12,798 nucleotides of DNA from Stemphylium vesicarium (lineage: Eukaryota > Ascomycota > Dothideomycetes > Pleosporales > Pleosporaceae), in the NCBI GenBank assembly GCA_004380135.1, contig QXCR01000359.1:1-12798 (forward strand). Direction: 5' to 3'. Shown here piece by piece: positions 1-8,783 of the stretch; the first letter of the stretch is position 1; each line of letters begins with the position of its first letter. The notes under the pieces were generated by a model that was not told the origin of the DNA, did not search any database, and saw nothing but the letters and a program-made list of their open reading frames with translations. The translations under genes and the position numbers were made by a program.

Positions 1-1299
1 GCTATCTATATGCCTCTGAATCCTTGCCTTCACGAGCGTCGATTGCGACCCTAGTTCAAGGGTATTGCTTGGGGTTTGCGACTGCCAGGGCTCGTTGTTG
101 ATAGGTAGTAGTGGTGATGGTGTACGCAACCGGACGTCAAGAGCTATTATGACCCGTTCTGGGTCAAATGGGACCAATCCAGCGCCTCGAAACCCTCCTT
201 GGATATTACTAGGAGTAATTGCTGCATTATAGGCGCGTATGAAGCATGGTAGGAACTCAAGTTTTGTGATGTGGGTGATCCGGTTGCGCATGAGATCTTT
301 GGCTTGGCGCCCGTACGCCTTCTTCAGAGAAGTAAAACAACCCACATTAAGTGGCTATAAGAGGTGCGATAAGTGCGGAGGCATATAGATAGTAATAATC
401 TTATTCTCCTTATAGTACTACTAGAATGCGAGCGAGTTATAGCTCTTATAGCTATTAATAATAAGTAGCTAATAAGTATCTATAACCCTCTTCTTTATAT
501 GCTTATTAAAGTGCTTTAACTACTATAGGCTAAGCTTATTTATTATTTAGCTATTATTAGAGACTATAATAATCTAATTTTAGAGTAGATTATTCTTCTT
601 ATACTAGGTAGAGAGATAGTAGTAGCCTTTAAAGATAATAAAGAGTAGAATAGCCTACTTTATCGCGTTAACGCCTTAAATAACTATTATTTACTCTCTA
701 TTACTTTACTATACTAACTTTAGCTATTCTTGTCTTTCTAAAGCTATAATAACTACTCTAGTTAATATCTAGCCTATTATAAAGCCTATCTCGTTAAAGT
801 TATACGTATCTTTATCCTAGATGCCATACTTTGCTTTAATATTAGCTACTAGGCGAAACCAGCCCTAGATAACCTCTAGATCCTCGCAGAGTGCTCTCTT
901 ATAATCGTACTTACGATTAAACTTTATTATGAACTTAGGGCGGCGCTTAACCCATATACTAGGCTAGTTTAAGCCAACCTAGCCTAGATTGCGCTCTACG
1001 CGCAAGGAATTAGCCATATTAGCTATAGCTGCGAGCTTAGGGGGAAATCCGCGCGTGATAAGCTCAAGTATATGCTCAACAACTACGCCCTCCTCAGTCT
1101 TTGTTAGATTTATCGATTTAGGCCAGCAATCTGCTTGTGAAGGTCGTCCAGCGCGGCGATTGCTTAGTATTCTATAAGAGACGTTATAGATAGCTACAGC
1201 GCGTCGCAAAGAGAGTGTCGCATCTTGTTTAAGAGCTTAAAGAGTAGTCTATATCTAACGTTTATTTAAAGGCTCTATCTAGTGTTGTTGTTGAGGCAT
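1..1299 (-). pseudogene. pogo/Fot1-like DDE_1 transposase, stop-riddled, C-terminus beyond window
   Basis: A single minus-strand frame can be followed from ATG 1297-1299 to base 1 (433 codons) with no frameshift. N-terminal part (about 1209-979): helix-turn-helix and CENP-B-like region with RRAVAIYNV, then GRPSQAD, then EHILELITRGFPPKLAAIAN, typical of fungal Fot1/pogo transposases. The catalytic domain follows, with the pattern NFNE-GF (first Asp codon at 795), IINSYKSYNS (456) and PLNVGCF (348). At all three the family's Asp is read as Asn, as expected from TpG to TpA change. The second and third positions are 36 codons apart, matching the DD35D spacing. In-frame TAG/TAA replace probable Gln/Trp codons. 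From about 345 to 1 (YGRQAKDLMRNRITHITKLE, then GAGLVPFDPERVI) the frame has no stop. No active enzyme is expected. Confidence 0.85.
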
Positions 1300-1336
1300 T
1301 GTGTAATAGGTAGAGTTTGGTGGGGGCTTGGCAAAA

Positions 1337-1370
1337 GTGGCCGGCCAACCCGTGTGGCCGGCCAACCCGT
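1337..1370. repeat. tandem 17-bp repeats at transposon end (probable terminal inverted repeat arm)
   Basis: The 17-mer gtggccggccaacccgt occurs twice head to tail (1337-1353 and 1354-1370) and is followed by TA at 1371-1372. Each copy contains the 8-bp palindrome GGCCGGCC. Lying about 40-70 bp upstream of the transposase start, at the boundary with unrelated Gypsy gag sequence, it fits a pogo-type terminal repeat with duplicated transposase-binding sites. The partner arm is not in the window, so the inverted-repeat nature is inferred. Confidence 0.6.
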
Positions 1371-1567
1371 TAGGTACGTTATATATAGTTTTAAGAAGCG
1401 ACTTATTCTTAGAATAAGGCTTTTCTCTTTTAGAACTAGCTATAAGAGCGTTATTCTTAAGATCTAGAGAGTTAGTAAGATCTTAAAGTATTAGATTCTA
1501 TAGAGTAAGTATAGGTCTAGTTATTAGCGCTATATAATTAGATATATTAAGTAGGTAGGAGGACGCT

Positions 1568-1609
1568 ATAATTACTAGATATATAGCCTTTCTAGTTACA
1601 TTTAAAGTA
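1568..1609 (-). other. remnant CCHC zinc knuckle of gag
   Basis: Reads YFKCN*KGYISSNY on the minus strand. This is a CX2CX4HX4C knuckle in which only the second Cys (codon at 1600) survives. The other three ligands have become Tyr, a G-to-A change at the second codon position for Cys and C-to-T at the first for His. Confidence 0.7.
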
Positions 1610-2227
1610 GCGGCCTTCCTTAATTCTCTTCTAGCGCTCGGCAGAGCTAGTGGGAGCGTAATTCATCACATCTATATCCATCGCGTCAGGGTGGGCTACT
1701 GGAAGACGGCGCGGGCGGTCTGGTAGGAAGCGGAGATTGTTGTCGTACGTAGAGATGAGATTAGCGTAGTCGTTAAGATTACTAGGTAATGCCTCTCTAA
1801 CTATCGTGCGTTATAGTTTATAAGATAAGGAGTTATAGAGAGAAGTGATAAGGCTAATTTTATTAAGTCTAGTATTAGCGGCTAGTCATTAGAATTTAGT
1901 GAAGTAGGAAGTAAAGCTACGCTTCCCTTAATAGAGTCTACTTAGTTAGCTTAATGCTATTAGTTCTCTATTAGGATCTCCGTACGTGGCTTTAAGGAAA
2001 GTAACGAGTTAGTTAATATTATAGATATCCCTATCTATAAGCGGGTTAATAAGAGCTATAGCGTCCTTCTCTAATTAAGAGTAGGTATATAGCAGGCGGG
2101 ATCTCTTATTTAGGTATTAGTTAGCGTTACCCTCTAGCTTATACCTTAGCTTGCGGACAAAGGTAGAGAGGTCCTTTTATTAGCTATTAAATAAAGGCGG
2201 GTTAGATAGATAGTTAGTTTAGGGTAG

Positions 2228-2346
2228 TGTCAGGCCGGGTCAGGCCAGATGACGATATATACTATCCTACACCATGATCAGTAGTTCACTGATCATACGT
2301 ACCTTTTTGGTTGCATGGCGTAGTGGTGCAGGGCTGCGTCCTGACA
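2228..2346. mobile_element. 119-bp solo LTR (or MITE-like element) with 5-bp target duplication
   Basis: The segment begins TGTCAGG and ends CCTGACA (7-bp perfect terminal inverted repeats, TG...CA ends) and is flanked on both sides by GGTAG (2223-2227 and 2347-2351). A 5-bp duplication with TG...CA ends is the hallmark of LTR retrotransposon integration, so a solo LTR left by LTR-LTR recombination is the best reading. A small non-autonomous element is the alternative. It keeps normal TG/CA dinucleotides, unlike the RIP-altered gag around it. Inside is an 8-bp stem hairpin (2275-2282 with 2288-2295). Removing the insert plus one GGTAG restores the gag codon phase. Confidence 0.75.
2275..2295. 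repeat. perfect 8-bp inverted repeat inside the solo LTR
   Basis: TGATCAGT, five-base loop AGTTC, then ACTGATCA. It sits near the middle of the 119-bp insertion and could form a hairpin in its transcript. Its role is unknown. Confidence 0.6.
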
Positions 2347-2711
2347 GGTAGATTCTTAAGGCTCGTAGTTAGTAATATTATAGGCTTTAAGCTACTTCTA
2401 AATAGCTTATTATAATAAACTTACTTAGCTTTAATATTAGTATAGGTAAGAGCTAAAGTAGTAACTAAAGTAGACCTAGTTTTAATAGTCTCTATCTCTT
2501 AATAAAGCTCTAGTATCTATTATATATATTAATTCTCTTACTTAGCTAAGTTAGTAAGAAGTACTTTATTACTAGCTTTTAATATAGCTAAGTCTATTTT
2601 TAGTAATATAGAGTCTACTTAAATTATATTTAACTAATGTAAGATTAGCTATAACGCGTTAGGCTATTTATAGGTAGTTATAGTAGATTAACGTAATATA
2701 ATATTACGAGA

Positions 2712-2958
2712 TGTTATAAGCACGTGTTTAAGAGCTTACTAGAAGCGTTAATTGTAGCTACGTACGATATCTGGTGTAATACAAGACGTTGCGTAAAGAA
2801 ACAGAAGCAGAATGCAGAGGCGGTGAGGAAATATGTGGAAGGCCCGTGCGTATGGCGCTTGGGCTTGGCTAGCCAATTAGCAGAATCCAGGTGCTTACGG
2901 AGCACCCGGCGTTGTAGAGCGTTCAGGTGTTAAGGGAACCACGGTGGTTACCGTGACA
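2712..2958 (-). repeat. candidate 5' LTR of the Gypsy-type element
   Basis: On the minus strand this stretch starts TGTCACGGTAACC (2958) and ends CTTATAACA (2712), giving TG...CA ends, and lies directly upstream of the gag frame. It separates a transposase-like fragment (2959-3071) from gag, as an LTR at an insertion edge would. It is markedly less AT-rich than the gag behind it. The partner LTR is not in the window, and no convincing primer site follows 2712, so the boundaries are tentative. Short open frames on both strands here show no recognisable protein. Confidence 0.4.
2937..2955. repeat. two overlapping palindromes at the putative LTR tip
   Basis: AACCAC-G-GTGGTT (2937-2949) overlaps CACGGT-GGTT-ACCGTG (2940-2955). 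Both are perfect. They lie just inside the proposed Gypsy LTR terminus and could be integrase-binding or promoter elements. That is inference. Confidence 0.5.
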
Positions 2959-3071
2959 TCGCTGCTAATTGCTCTTCAAGCTCATGGATGCGAGCAGCTT
3001 GTATAGCGTTTTAGTGTAGCATCTCCTCAGCTCCTTTAACAAGCTTTGAGAAGCCTCCTCTAGCTTCTTCT
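2959..3071 (-). pseudogene. probable C-terminal fragment of a second pogo-like transposase
   Basis: The minus-strand frame reads EEARGGFSKLVKGAEEMLH, a TAA where Gln is likely, then NAIQAARIHELEEQLAAM (about 3070-2959). This amphipathic, coiled-coil-like segment resembles the region after the catalytic domain in fungal pogo/Fot1 transposases. It is cut on one side by the Copia LTR (3072) and on the other by the proposed Gypsy LTR (2958). It is short and recognised only by general resemblance; an unrelated coiled-coil protein cannot be excluded. Confidence 0.4.
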
Positions 3072-3195
3072 TGTCAAAACTTTGGGGGTGTAAGAGTTGT
3101 CGTATTATTAAGGTAAGACCTAAGACTAAGTACTAAAGCTAATTAGTTATACAATATTAGTTATATAATTACTATCTTTATCGCCTATCTTAACA
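3072..3195 (-). repeat. 3' LTR of the Copia element (124 bp)
   Basis: Ends TGTCAAAAC...CTTAACA on the plus strand (TG...CA on either strand), the same length as the other LTR. About 18 positions differ between the two, all transitions. In this copy the outer part (3072 to about 3115) is the unmutated version and the inner part (about 3143-3195) carries the changes. Confidence 0.85.
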
Positions 3196-3228
3196 CTCCC
3201 CCTTAATAAGGGTAGTGCTCCCCCTTAA
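3196..3228 (-). other. duplicated polypurine tract
   Basis: On the minus strand TTAAGGGGGAG occurs directly before the 3' LTR (3196-3206) and again 22 bp upstream (3218-3228). The copy touching the LTR is the expected primer for plus-strand DNA synthesis. The second may be a spare or ancestral tract. Confidence 0.7.
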
Positions 3229-3823
3229 TACTATTAGATATATATAAGTTATTCCGTACTCTAGGTACTATTACCTTAATTATTAATTCTCCGCAAGCTA
3301 ACTATTTATTAAAAGAACTTAAACTTCGTCTTACCTAATAGCTTAGTAAGTCTATCTACTAGGTTTAACCTACTAGTAATCTACTCTATCTCTACTAGCT
3401 ATTCTTCCACCTTCTCTCTTATAAAGTAGTACTAGATATCTATATACTTTATTCTTATATAATATATTAGATTCTTAGCTAGAGCTAGAGCCCCTTAATT
3501 ATCTCTAAGTATAGTTACTAGCTTAGACGCGCTTAGCTAAGAGATATTAACTTATAATTAATATAATAGTCGCTATAGCTATATCGCTTCCTTCGCGGCC
3601 TCGGACTCCGCGATGTACTCGGCCTCATAGCTAGACAGCGACACGGTGGCCTAACGCTTTAACTTCTAGCTAATAGCGGTACTAGTAAATATAAAGATAT
3701 AACCCCTAGTTAATTAGTAGTTATTATCTCTTCCCTAGTTCGCGTCCATGTAGCCTATTAGGATAGCTAGCCGATCTTGCGTGTCTATCACCAGGCCGTA
3801 GTCACTAGTACCCTTTAGGTACC

Positions 3824-3828
3824 AAAAA
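3824..3828 (-). other. 1-nt frameshift in an A5 run within the Copia polyprotein
   Basis: Codon phase on the minus strand is constant from 7882 through YIDD (4225) but differs by one from GTSDYGLVIDT (about 3800) onward. The family pattern aligns if a single T is missing in the TTTTT run (plus-strand AAAAA 3824-3828), between the RT tail and RNase H. It is the only indel detected in the polyprotein; all other damage is substitution. Confidence 0.65.
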
Positions 3829-6800
3829 GCCTCTTTAAGGCCGCATAGTGTTTCTATAATAGATTAGCGGCGAAGCGACCTAGCTAACTAACTATATACG
3901 CAATATTTAGGCGAGTATAGAGTATTAGATATATAAGGCTACTAATTACTCGCTAGTACTACTTCTAGTCCTGCGAGTCTAACGCCTCTTTACTAAGTTC
4001 TAATATAAAATTCTTATTTATTAGAGTTATTATAGAAGTATACTCTGCTATTCTAAAGATTCTTAACACCTTCTTAGTATATATACGTTAGGTTAGCTTA
4101 ATTCTACTACCTCTTAAGGTATCCTCCTAGATTACCTTTACTTCTAGATAGTAGGTAACTAGACTAAGATCGCTTTTAATAAATATAATTACCTCCTAAT
4201 TCTTCTCTAAGATTAAGAGGTCGTCTATATATATTATAAGAACTAGACGTTTATCTTAATTAATAAAGATACTATAGTCTTCTAAAATTACTATAAATTC
4301 TATTAGCTATAGCGCCTAGCTTAAGGTAAGGTACTAGATCTAAGAAGACTACTTAAGCCTATATAAGGCCTTCTTAAGCTTATAAATCTTCCTAGAGTAC
4401 TAATCTTTAATATTAGGTAGTAGTTCTATATAGACGTCTATGTCGATCTTACTATATAGAAATGCTGTCTTAACGTCTATCTACTTAATTAACTAGCCTA
4501 GTAGGTAGGCTAGAATAGATAGAAGTTTATAACTTATTAGTTTTACTACTAATATAAATATCTTAAGAACGTTAACACCTAGCTCTTATTTAAATCTATA
4601 GGCGCACTATTAGGACTTATAATAAGTAACTTCTCTATTAGTATTAGTTTTAACCTTATATATAAACTTACTAGTTAGAATTAATACTCTTACTAGAGGA
4701 TCTATAATATCTTATACGTTATTAGCTATAATCTCTTTAACCTCTTCGTCTATAGACGGAATCTATTATAATACGTCCGCATAGGTGATAGCATTCTTAT
4801 AGTTCTTTGGTTCGTATGCGCCGCTAGTAGCATAATTAACCACATGGTTCTTGAGTTTATCTTGATTCTTCTCTAGTGCTGACAGCGCAGCTAGACACTC
4901 AATTACTACACTCTAATTGTTATGGTCTACGGACGCTAGCGACTAGGCTACCTAAGTCTGTGTAATCTCTTTAGAGAAGCGTTCCGCTTTATTTATCTCG
5001 CTATCTTTAGTAATTAATACGAGTTCTCTATTAATTATAGAAGGCTTTATAGATAAAGCTACTAGAGTCTCTCTCTTAATTATAAAGTACTATTATTACT
5101 TAGCCCTATATATAAAGGTATCTTAAATTCTAACCTTATTATAATAGGCTAGTTAGTATATAGTCTTAGGAATCTCCTCCTCTAAACTAAATATATTCTT
5201 ATTAAAGTATAGATCTTAAACTAATATAACTTACTTAGTATAAATATTCTATACTTAATACTAATATTTTATAACGTAATTAAGAAGATAGTACTTATCT
5301 ACCTAGGGATTAAGCTTCCTAAAATTCAAGTAGTCGCTATAGGGTTAGGGCTTCTAGCACTCGCAGCCTAATACTTATAGGTACTCTATTAGTGGTGGCC
5401 TTCTATATAGTCTCTCGTAGGGTAGCTAATTATTAGAATTAGCTAATATTAGATAATAGTTAACTATATTAGTAATACTAATAAGAATCTTAGCGAAATA
5501 ATATTAACTAAGATTTAACTTATTTAGTATTACTCTTACTATAGTAAATAAAATATTTATACCTCTTTTTATAACTCTATTCTATTCTAGATTATATAGT
5601 ACTATAGGCTTAACTCTAACGCCTATCTCTCTAAAAAACTTATTTAATAGCTTATTATTAAACTCTCCGCCATTATCTCTTCGGACAGCTAGTAGTTCGT
5701 GTTTTAGTTCTTTCTTAACCTGGGTCTTCTAGATCTGCAGTTCTCTTGCTACATCGTTCTTGTGTCGCAACACTCTCACCTATCTGTATCTTGTATAGTC
5801 ATCTATAATGGTAAGAGCGAAGTAATTATTAACTTTCTTCTTACTATTATATACGTTAATAGGCCCTACTAGGTTAATAAAGATTCTCTATAAAGGCTTC
5901 TTACTTCTTATTTTAGAATTTTTAAAGTTTCTTCTCTTTAGATCTATTTAATTATAAGATTTATATAGTAGTAGTAAATTCTTTATACTTAATATATTAA
6001 GACGCTATAGTAGCCTTCTTAATCTCTCTTCTCTAAGATACCCTAGTTAATAATAGTAAGTATTAATAGACACGTCTAAGAGTATTACTATAAAGGTATA
6101 TAGCTATAGTCGTCACTTTTAGGTAACTTCTACTTTTAGTTATGACAGTACGTATAGATTAGTGGTGCGGTAGTCAGCCGTGGCTATCACTTGGCCAGTC
6201 TCTGTCCGTACAATCTCAAGATCATAGCCATCCATCACGAAGCGTATGCCTGCCTTCTCTCCGTCATTCGTTAACGTTAACGCTCGATAAGAGATAATAT
6301 TAAAAGGGAGACCTAGCGCATATAAGACGTTCTAGATAGTAAAAGTCTTATTATAGACCTTATTATTAATTTTATAAGTAATTAGGATCTTAACTATTCT
6401 AATACTAGTAACTACCACGCCTCCGCCGACGCCCATCACCTACTTCCTAGGTGGCGCCGGACTTAGCGTCTTAAAAAGCGACCGTCTTCTAGTCACGTGC
6501 GTATAGCTTCCACTATTAAGAACCTAATTATTTAGAGCTAGTTATCTATTAATAACGCTTAATACTAGTAGTAGTTATAGGCTATTAGTCTCTATCTATA
6601 TCTCTGCCTTAACTTCTATTTATAATCTTACTTCTAACGCTACTATTATATAGGCGAAAGTAGTCTACTATAATAGGTATAATACGTATATAATAACTAT
6701 ACCCTAGTAGAGACTCTCTCTACGTACTAATAGCTAATTAGAGGTAAATTCTTATATAAAGTTATTTTTTTTAATTCTTTTTTTCTTTATAGTACTCTCT

Positions 6801-6898
6801 AATTATACTATTTCTATATTAGATTTTTTTTTACCTTAATTCTTAAGGTACTTAATATACTATTTTAATCTATATTTAGCGTTCTAGTTTATTCTATA

Positions 6899-6952
6899 GC
6901 ATCCTTTCGGCCCTGCAACGGCCAGGTGGCCCACTCTACCGCAATGTGTGCA
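6899..6952 (-). other. gag zinc-knuckle-like motif, atypical spacing
   Basis: Reads CTHCGRVGHLAVAGPKGC: C-X2-C-X4-H-X8-C rather than the usual final X4. It lies in a non-RIP patch (about 6895-7035), in the correct frame between the gag body and protease, so it is almost certainly the nucleocapsid knuckle. Whether the last Cys is the true ligand is unclear. Confidence 0.6.
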
Positions 6953-8170
6953 CCTCTTCTGGCTGTTCACTGCCAGAGTGATGCCGTCGTCATTATTCAT
7001 CTATCGTTGTTCCTCTTAGATCACCTCTCGCGCCAAGGTCTAAAAGTCCTTTAGATTAGTAACTAAAATAATAGACTTATCTAAGCTTAGAACTACAACT
7101 TTATTATTAAACGCACTTATAAGAGCTATTAAAAAGTAGGAGTTAACTAGCTATAATAGTAGATAGTAGTCTATATTAACCGCGACTAGTTTCTTCTATA
7201 TCTCTATTAGCTTATTATAAAACTTACTAACGCTCTTAGTATTAGTAAGAGTGGTGCCTAAGAACTTCTTAAATAATAACTAGATAATTACGCTCCCCCG
7301 CTAGCGGTTGCGCTCGCCTAAGAGTGACATCGCCTAGGAGGGCAACTTAATGCTCTCGCTTTGGAGTGATGACCTGATCGTCCCGTCGTAGGTAGTATAA
7401 AGGATGCCTATAGTATTTTAGCATAGTCGTTTAAACTTTATTAATATTATCTAAATTATAGTAGTTAAAAGCGTATTAAACCTACCTTTATATATCTTCT
7501 AGAGGTTATATATTTTAGCTATAGTCTAAAACGATTTCTTCTACCCCTCGTAGTTAATAACTCCTCCCAACTTCTTAAAGCCTTGCTCGTTAATAGCTTT
7601 GCTAGCGCTGCTAACCTTGGCATGTTTCTCAAAGTCTAGAAAGGCTTCCACCAGATCGCTGTCATCTGTGCTGCCTGCTAGACCTTCCCTTGTCTCTTGT
7701 AGCTCCCCTGTCAAGTCTCTAAGTCTGCGGTTCTCCGCTCTTAGTCTCTCCATCTCGTCACGCATTGCCGCATGTCCATTATCTCCACTTTCCTGTCCTA
7801 GTTGCCCTCTCTCCTCTTGCCGTTCGTGCATCACTCGCCCGCCGGTGCTTCCGTCTAGGTTAATGCGGCAGTTGCGTTCCATTTCTTTAAGCTAACGCTA
7901 TTTAGTAGCGGTAATATTGCGACGAGTAGGTTAAGTTAAAGATATCTCTAGAATAGTAGCTAAAAAGGCTTCTCTAATAACTATATTGCGTACTTATATT
8001 AATTACTAATAGCTAATAAGTGCTATAATAGAAGTATTATCTACTTAGTATATACTATCTATCTTAGCTCTTTTAAACTTTAAATTATTTAGAAAGACGT
8101 ATATATCTTATTAGCTATTCTTATACTATTCTAATAAGTTTAAGAACTTTTATTTAGCTTATTCTAAACT

Positions 8171-8720
8171 TCTTTTTAATTATTAAGATACTTTTTTACC
8201 TCTTAAGCCTATTATATAACGTAGCTTAGTTAGAGCTATAAAGTCTTATCGCGAGGGAAGTAGTTACGTAAGCACTACTTCTTGGTGCTAAGGTGACGGG
8301 CTTAGGACTACCAGGCTCGTCCTGGGCCCCCTCTCGACTAGCTCTTCTCGCCTCTCGAGCTTGCTATATAACGCAGCTTGGTCAGAGCTGCGAGGTCCCA
8401 TCGCGAGGGAGCTAGAAACTGCACTTTAAGGCGCTTCGACGAGCCTAGGCTTATTAGCACTTATTCTAGATCCCCCCTTAATTACTAGGACGCTTCTCGC
8501 CCCTTAAGACTCTCTATAACGCGGCTTTATTAAAGTAGTAAGGTTCTATTATAAGAGAACTAGTATAAGTACTACTCTTAGTACTATAATAAATTTAGAA
8601 TTACTAGAATTATCTTAAACTCTCTTTTAATTACTAAGATACTTCTTGCCTCTTAAGTCTATTATATAATATAGCCTTATTAAAACTATAAGATTTATAT
8701 AATATATAACTAATATAAAG
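8171..8720 (-). repeat. four ~150-bp tandem repeats in the Copia leader
   Basis: Copies begin near 8171, 8327, 8472 and 8621 (spacings about 156, 145, 149). Shared landmarks are a CTTTTAATTA/CCCTTAATTACTA-like start, a CTTAAG-like site, TATATAACG with a GCTT-type box, and the TCGCGAGGGA-type segment (obvious in copies 1 and 2, RIP-blurred in 3 and 4). Copy 2 and part of copy 1 (about 8240-8460) are GC-rich and look unmutated; copy 4 is almost completely converted to AT. They lie between the primer site and the gag ATG, where leader or regulatory repeats occur in some LTR elements. No coding potential is seen. Confidence 0.7.
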
Positions 8721-8768
8721 AAACTCTTACTCTCTATTTTATATTAGTTATAAGTAATATATAAAAGT

Positions 8769-8783
8769 ACTAAACTTATAACC
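8769..8783 (-). other. Copia primer-binding site resembling initiator tRNA-Met anticodon region
   Basis: Directly next to the 5' LTR the minus strand reads GGTTATAAGTTTAGT. The complement of a eukaryotic initiator tRNA-Met anticodon arm is close to GGTTATGAGCCCAG. The two differ only by G-to-A and C-to-T changes, which is what RIP makes. Drosophila copia and relatives prime from a half-molecule of initiator tRNA-Met cut in the anticodon loop, so this fits a half-tRNA primer. The unmutated sequence must be confirmed in another copy. Confidence 0.6.

Larger units (their letters stand above)
1..1370 (-). mobile_element. pogo/Fot1-type (Tc1-mariner superfamily) DNA transposon, RIP-mutated, left end outside window
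   Basis: Class II element read on the minus strand. Its transposase starts at 1299 and still runs open at base 1. The upstream end is probably at 1370, where two 17-bp GC-rich repeats (1337-1370) abut a TA dinucleotide (1371-1372), the target expected for this superfamily. The sequence beyond 1372 belongs to a Gypsy gag frame, so this element appears to have inserted into an older retrotransposon. Bases 346-850 are strongly RIP-like and 850-1300 mildly so. Bases 1-345 look unmutated. The other terminal repeat lies outside the window, so the right end is inferred. Confidence 0.75.
1373..2711 (-). pseudogene. Gypsy-type gag, degenerate
   Basis: One minus-strand frame can be traced if the 119-bp insertion and one target copy (124 bp) are removed. 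The codon phase before and after differs by exactly 124. The N-terminal part (about 2650-2350) is helical and rich in Lys, Leu and apparent Gln positions. The capsid-like core follows: FVRKLRYKLEGNAN (about 2150), DAIALINPLIDRDI, VTFLKATYGDPNRE (about 2008-1965), then NDYANLISTYDNNLRFLPDR and HPDAMDIDVMNY. A zinc knuckle lies at 1568-1609 with CX2CX4HX4C spacing. The first Cys, the His and the last Cys are read as Tyr, as expected from TGC/CAC to TAC/TAT change. Many stops sit at expected Gln/Arg/Trp positions. No start codon is identifiable. Confidence 0.7.
1373..2958 (-). mobile_element. 5' portion of a Gypsy-type LTR retrotransposon, RIP-mutated
   Basis: Minus-strand element containing a probable 5' LTR (2712-2958), a gag frame (about 2711-1373) and a CCHC knuckle near the end of gag. 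No protease, reverse transcriptase or integrase is present: the pol side would lie beyond the pogo element inserted at 1371-1372, outside the window. A 119-bp insertion (2228-2346) splits gag. The Gypsy assignment rests on the gag architecture (a GNAN...DP-type retrotransposon gag followed by one CX2CX4HX4C knuckle). RIP is heavy at 1380-1620, 1760-2220 and 2350-2710, and light at 1625-1760 and in the LTR. Confidence 0.65.
3309..7882 (-). pseudogene. Copia gag-pol polyprotein (Gag, protease, integrase, RT, RNase H), destroyed by RIP
   Basis: Starts at ATG 7880-7882 and runs to TAA 3309-3311, about 1520 codons. Gag: a clean 113-residue opening with a charged coiled coil (ERLRAENRRLRDLTGELQET), then a knuckle at 6899-6952. 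Protease: LNSGSYTHVT (6517), where the family's DSG is read NSG. Integrase: the HHCC ligands are read as Tyr (YYYQLGY-like, then YKSY); catalytic positions are INLVGP (5875, Asp to Asn), RRDNGGEF (5677, kept) and VIKRG (5569, Glu to Lys), with 36 codons between the last two (D35E). RT: IDVKTAFLYS (4477) and YIDDLLI (4225) are intact. RNase H: ATVSLSSYEAEYIAESEAAK (about 3617) and RDN. One frame holds from 7882 to about 3829, then shifts once. Dozens of TAG/TAA sit at Gln/Trp positions, so no product is expected. Confidence 0.88.

Noticed and set aside
350..1300. A functional gene using reassigned stop codons, given the many TAG/TAA
   Set aside because: Stops fall at expected Gln/Trp positions in regions depleted of CpA/TpG, and catalytic residues are also altered, so RIP explains them; nearby genes use standard stops.
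2714..2933. Overlapping open frames of 63-69 codons on both strands
   Set aside because: No recognised motif. They overlap each other and lie in a stretch better explained as LTR or repeat sequence.
7599..7895. Plus-strand open frame of 98 codons, Ser/Leu/Pro-rich
   Set aside because: It is the antisense shadow of the intact start of Copia gag on the minus strand, whose frame matches the downstream polyprotein.
8171..8720. CRISPR-like array
   Set aside because: The ~150-bp degenerate units are adjacent without spacers, in a fungal retrotransposon leader.
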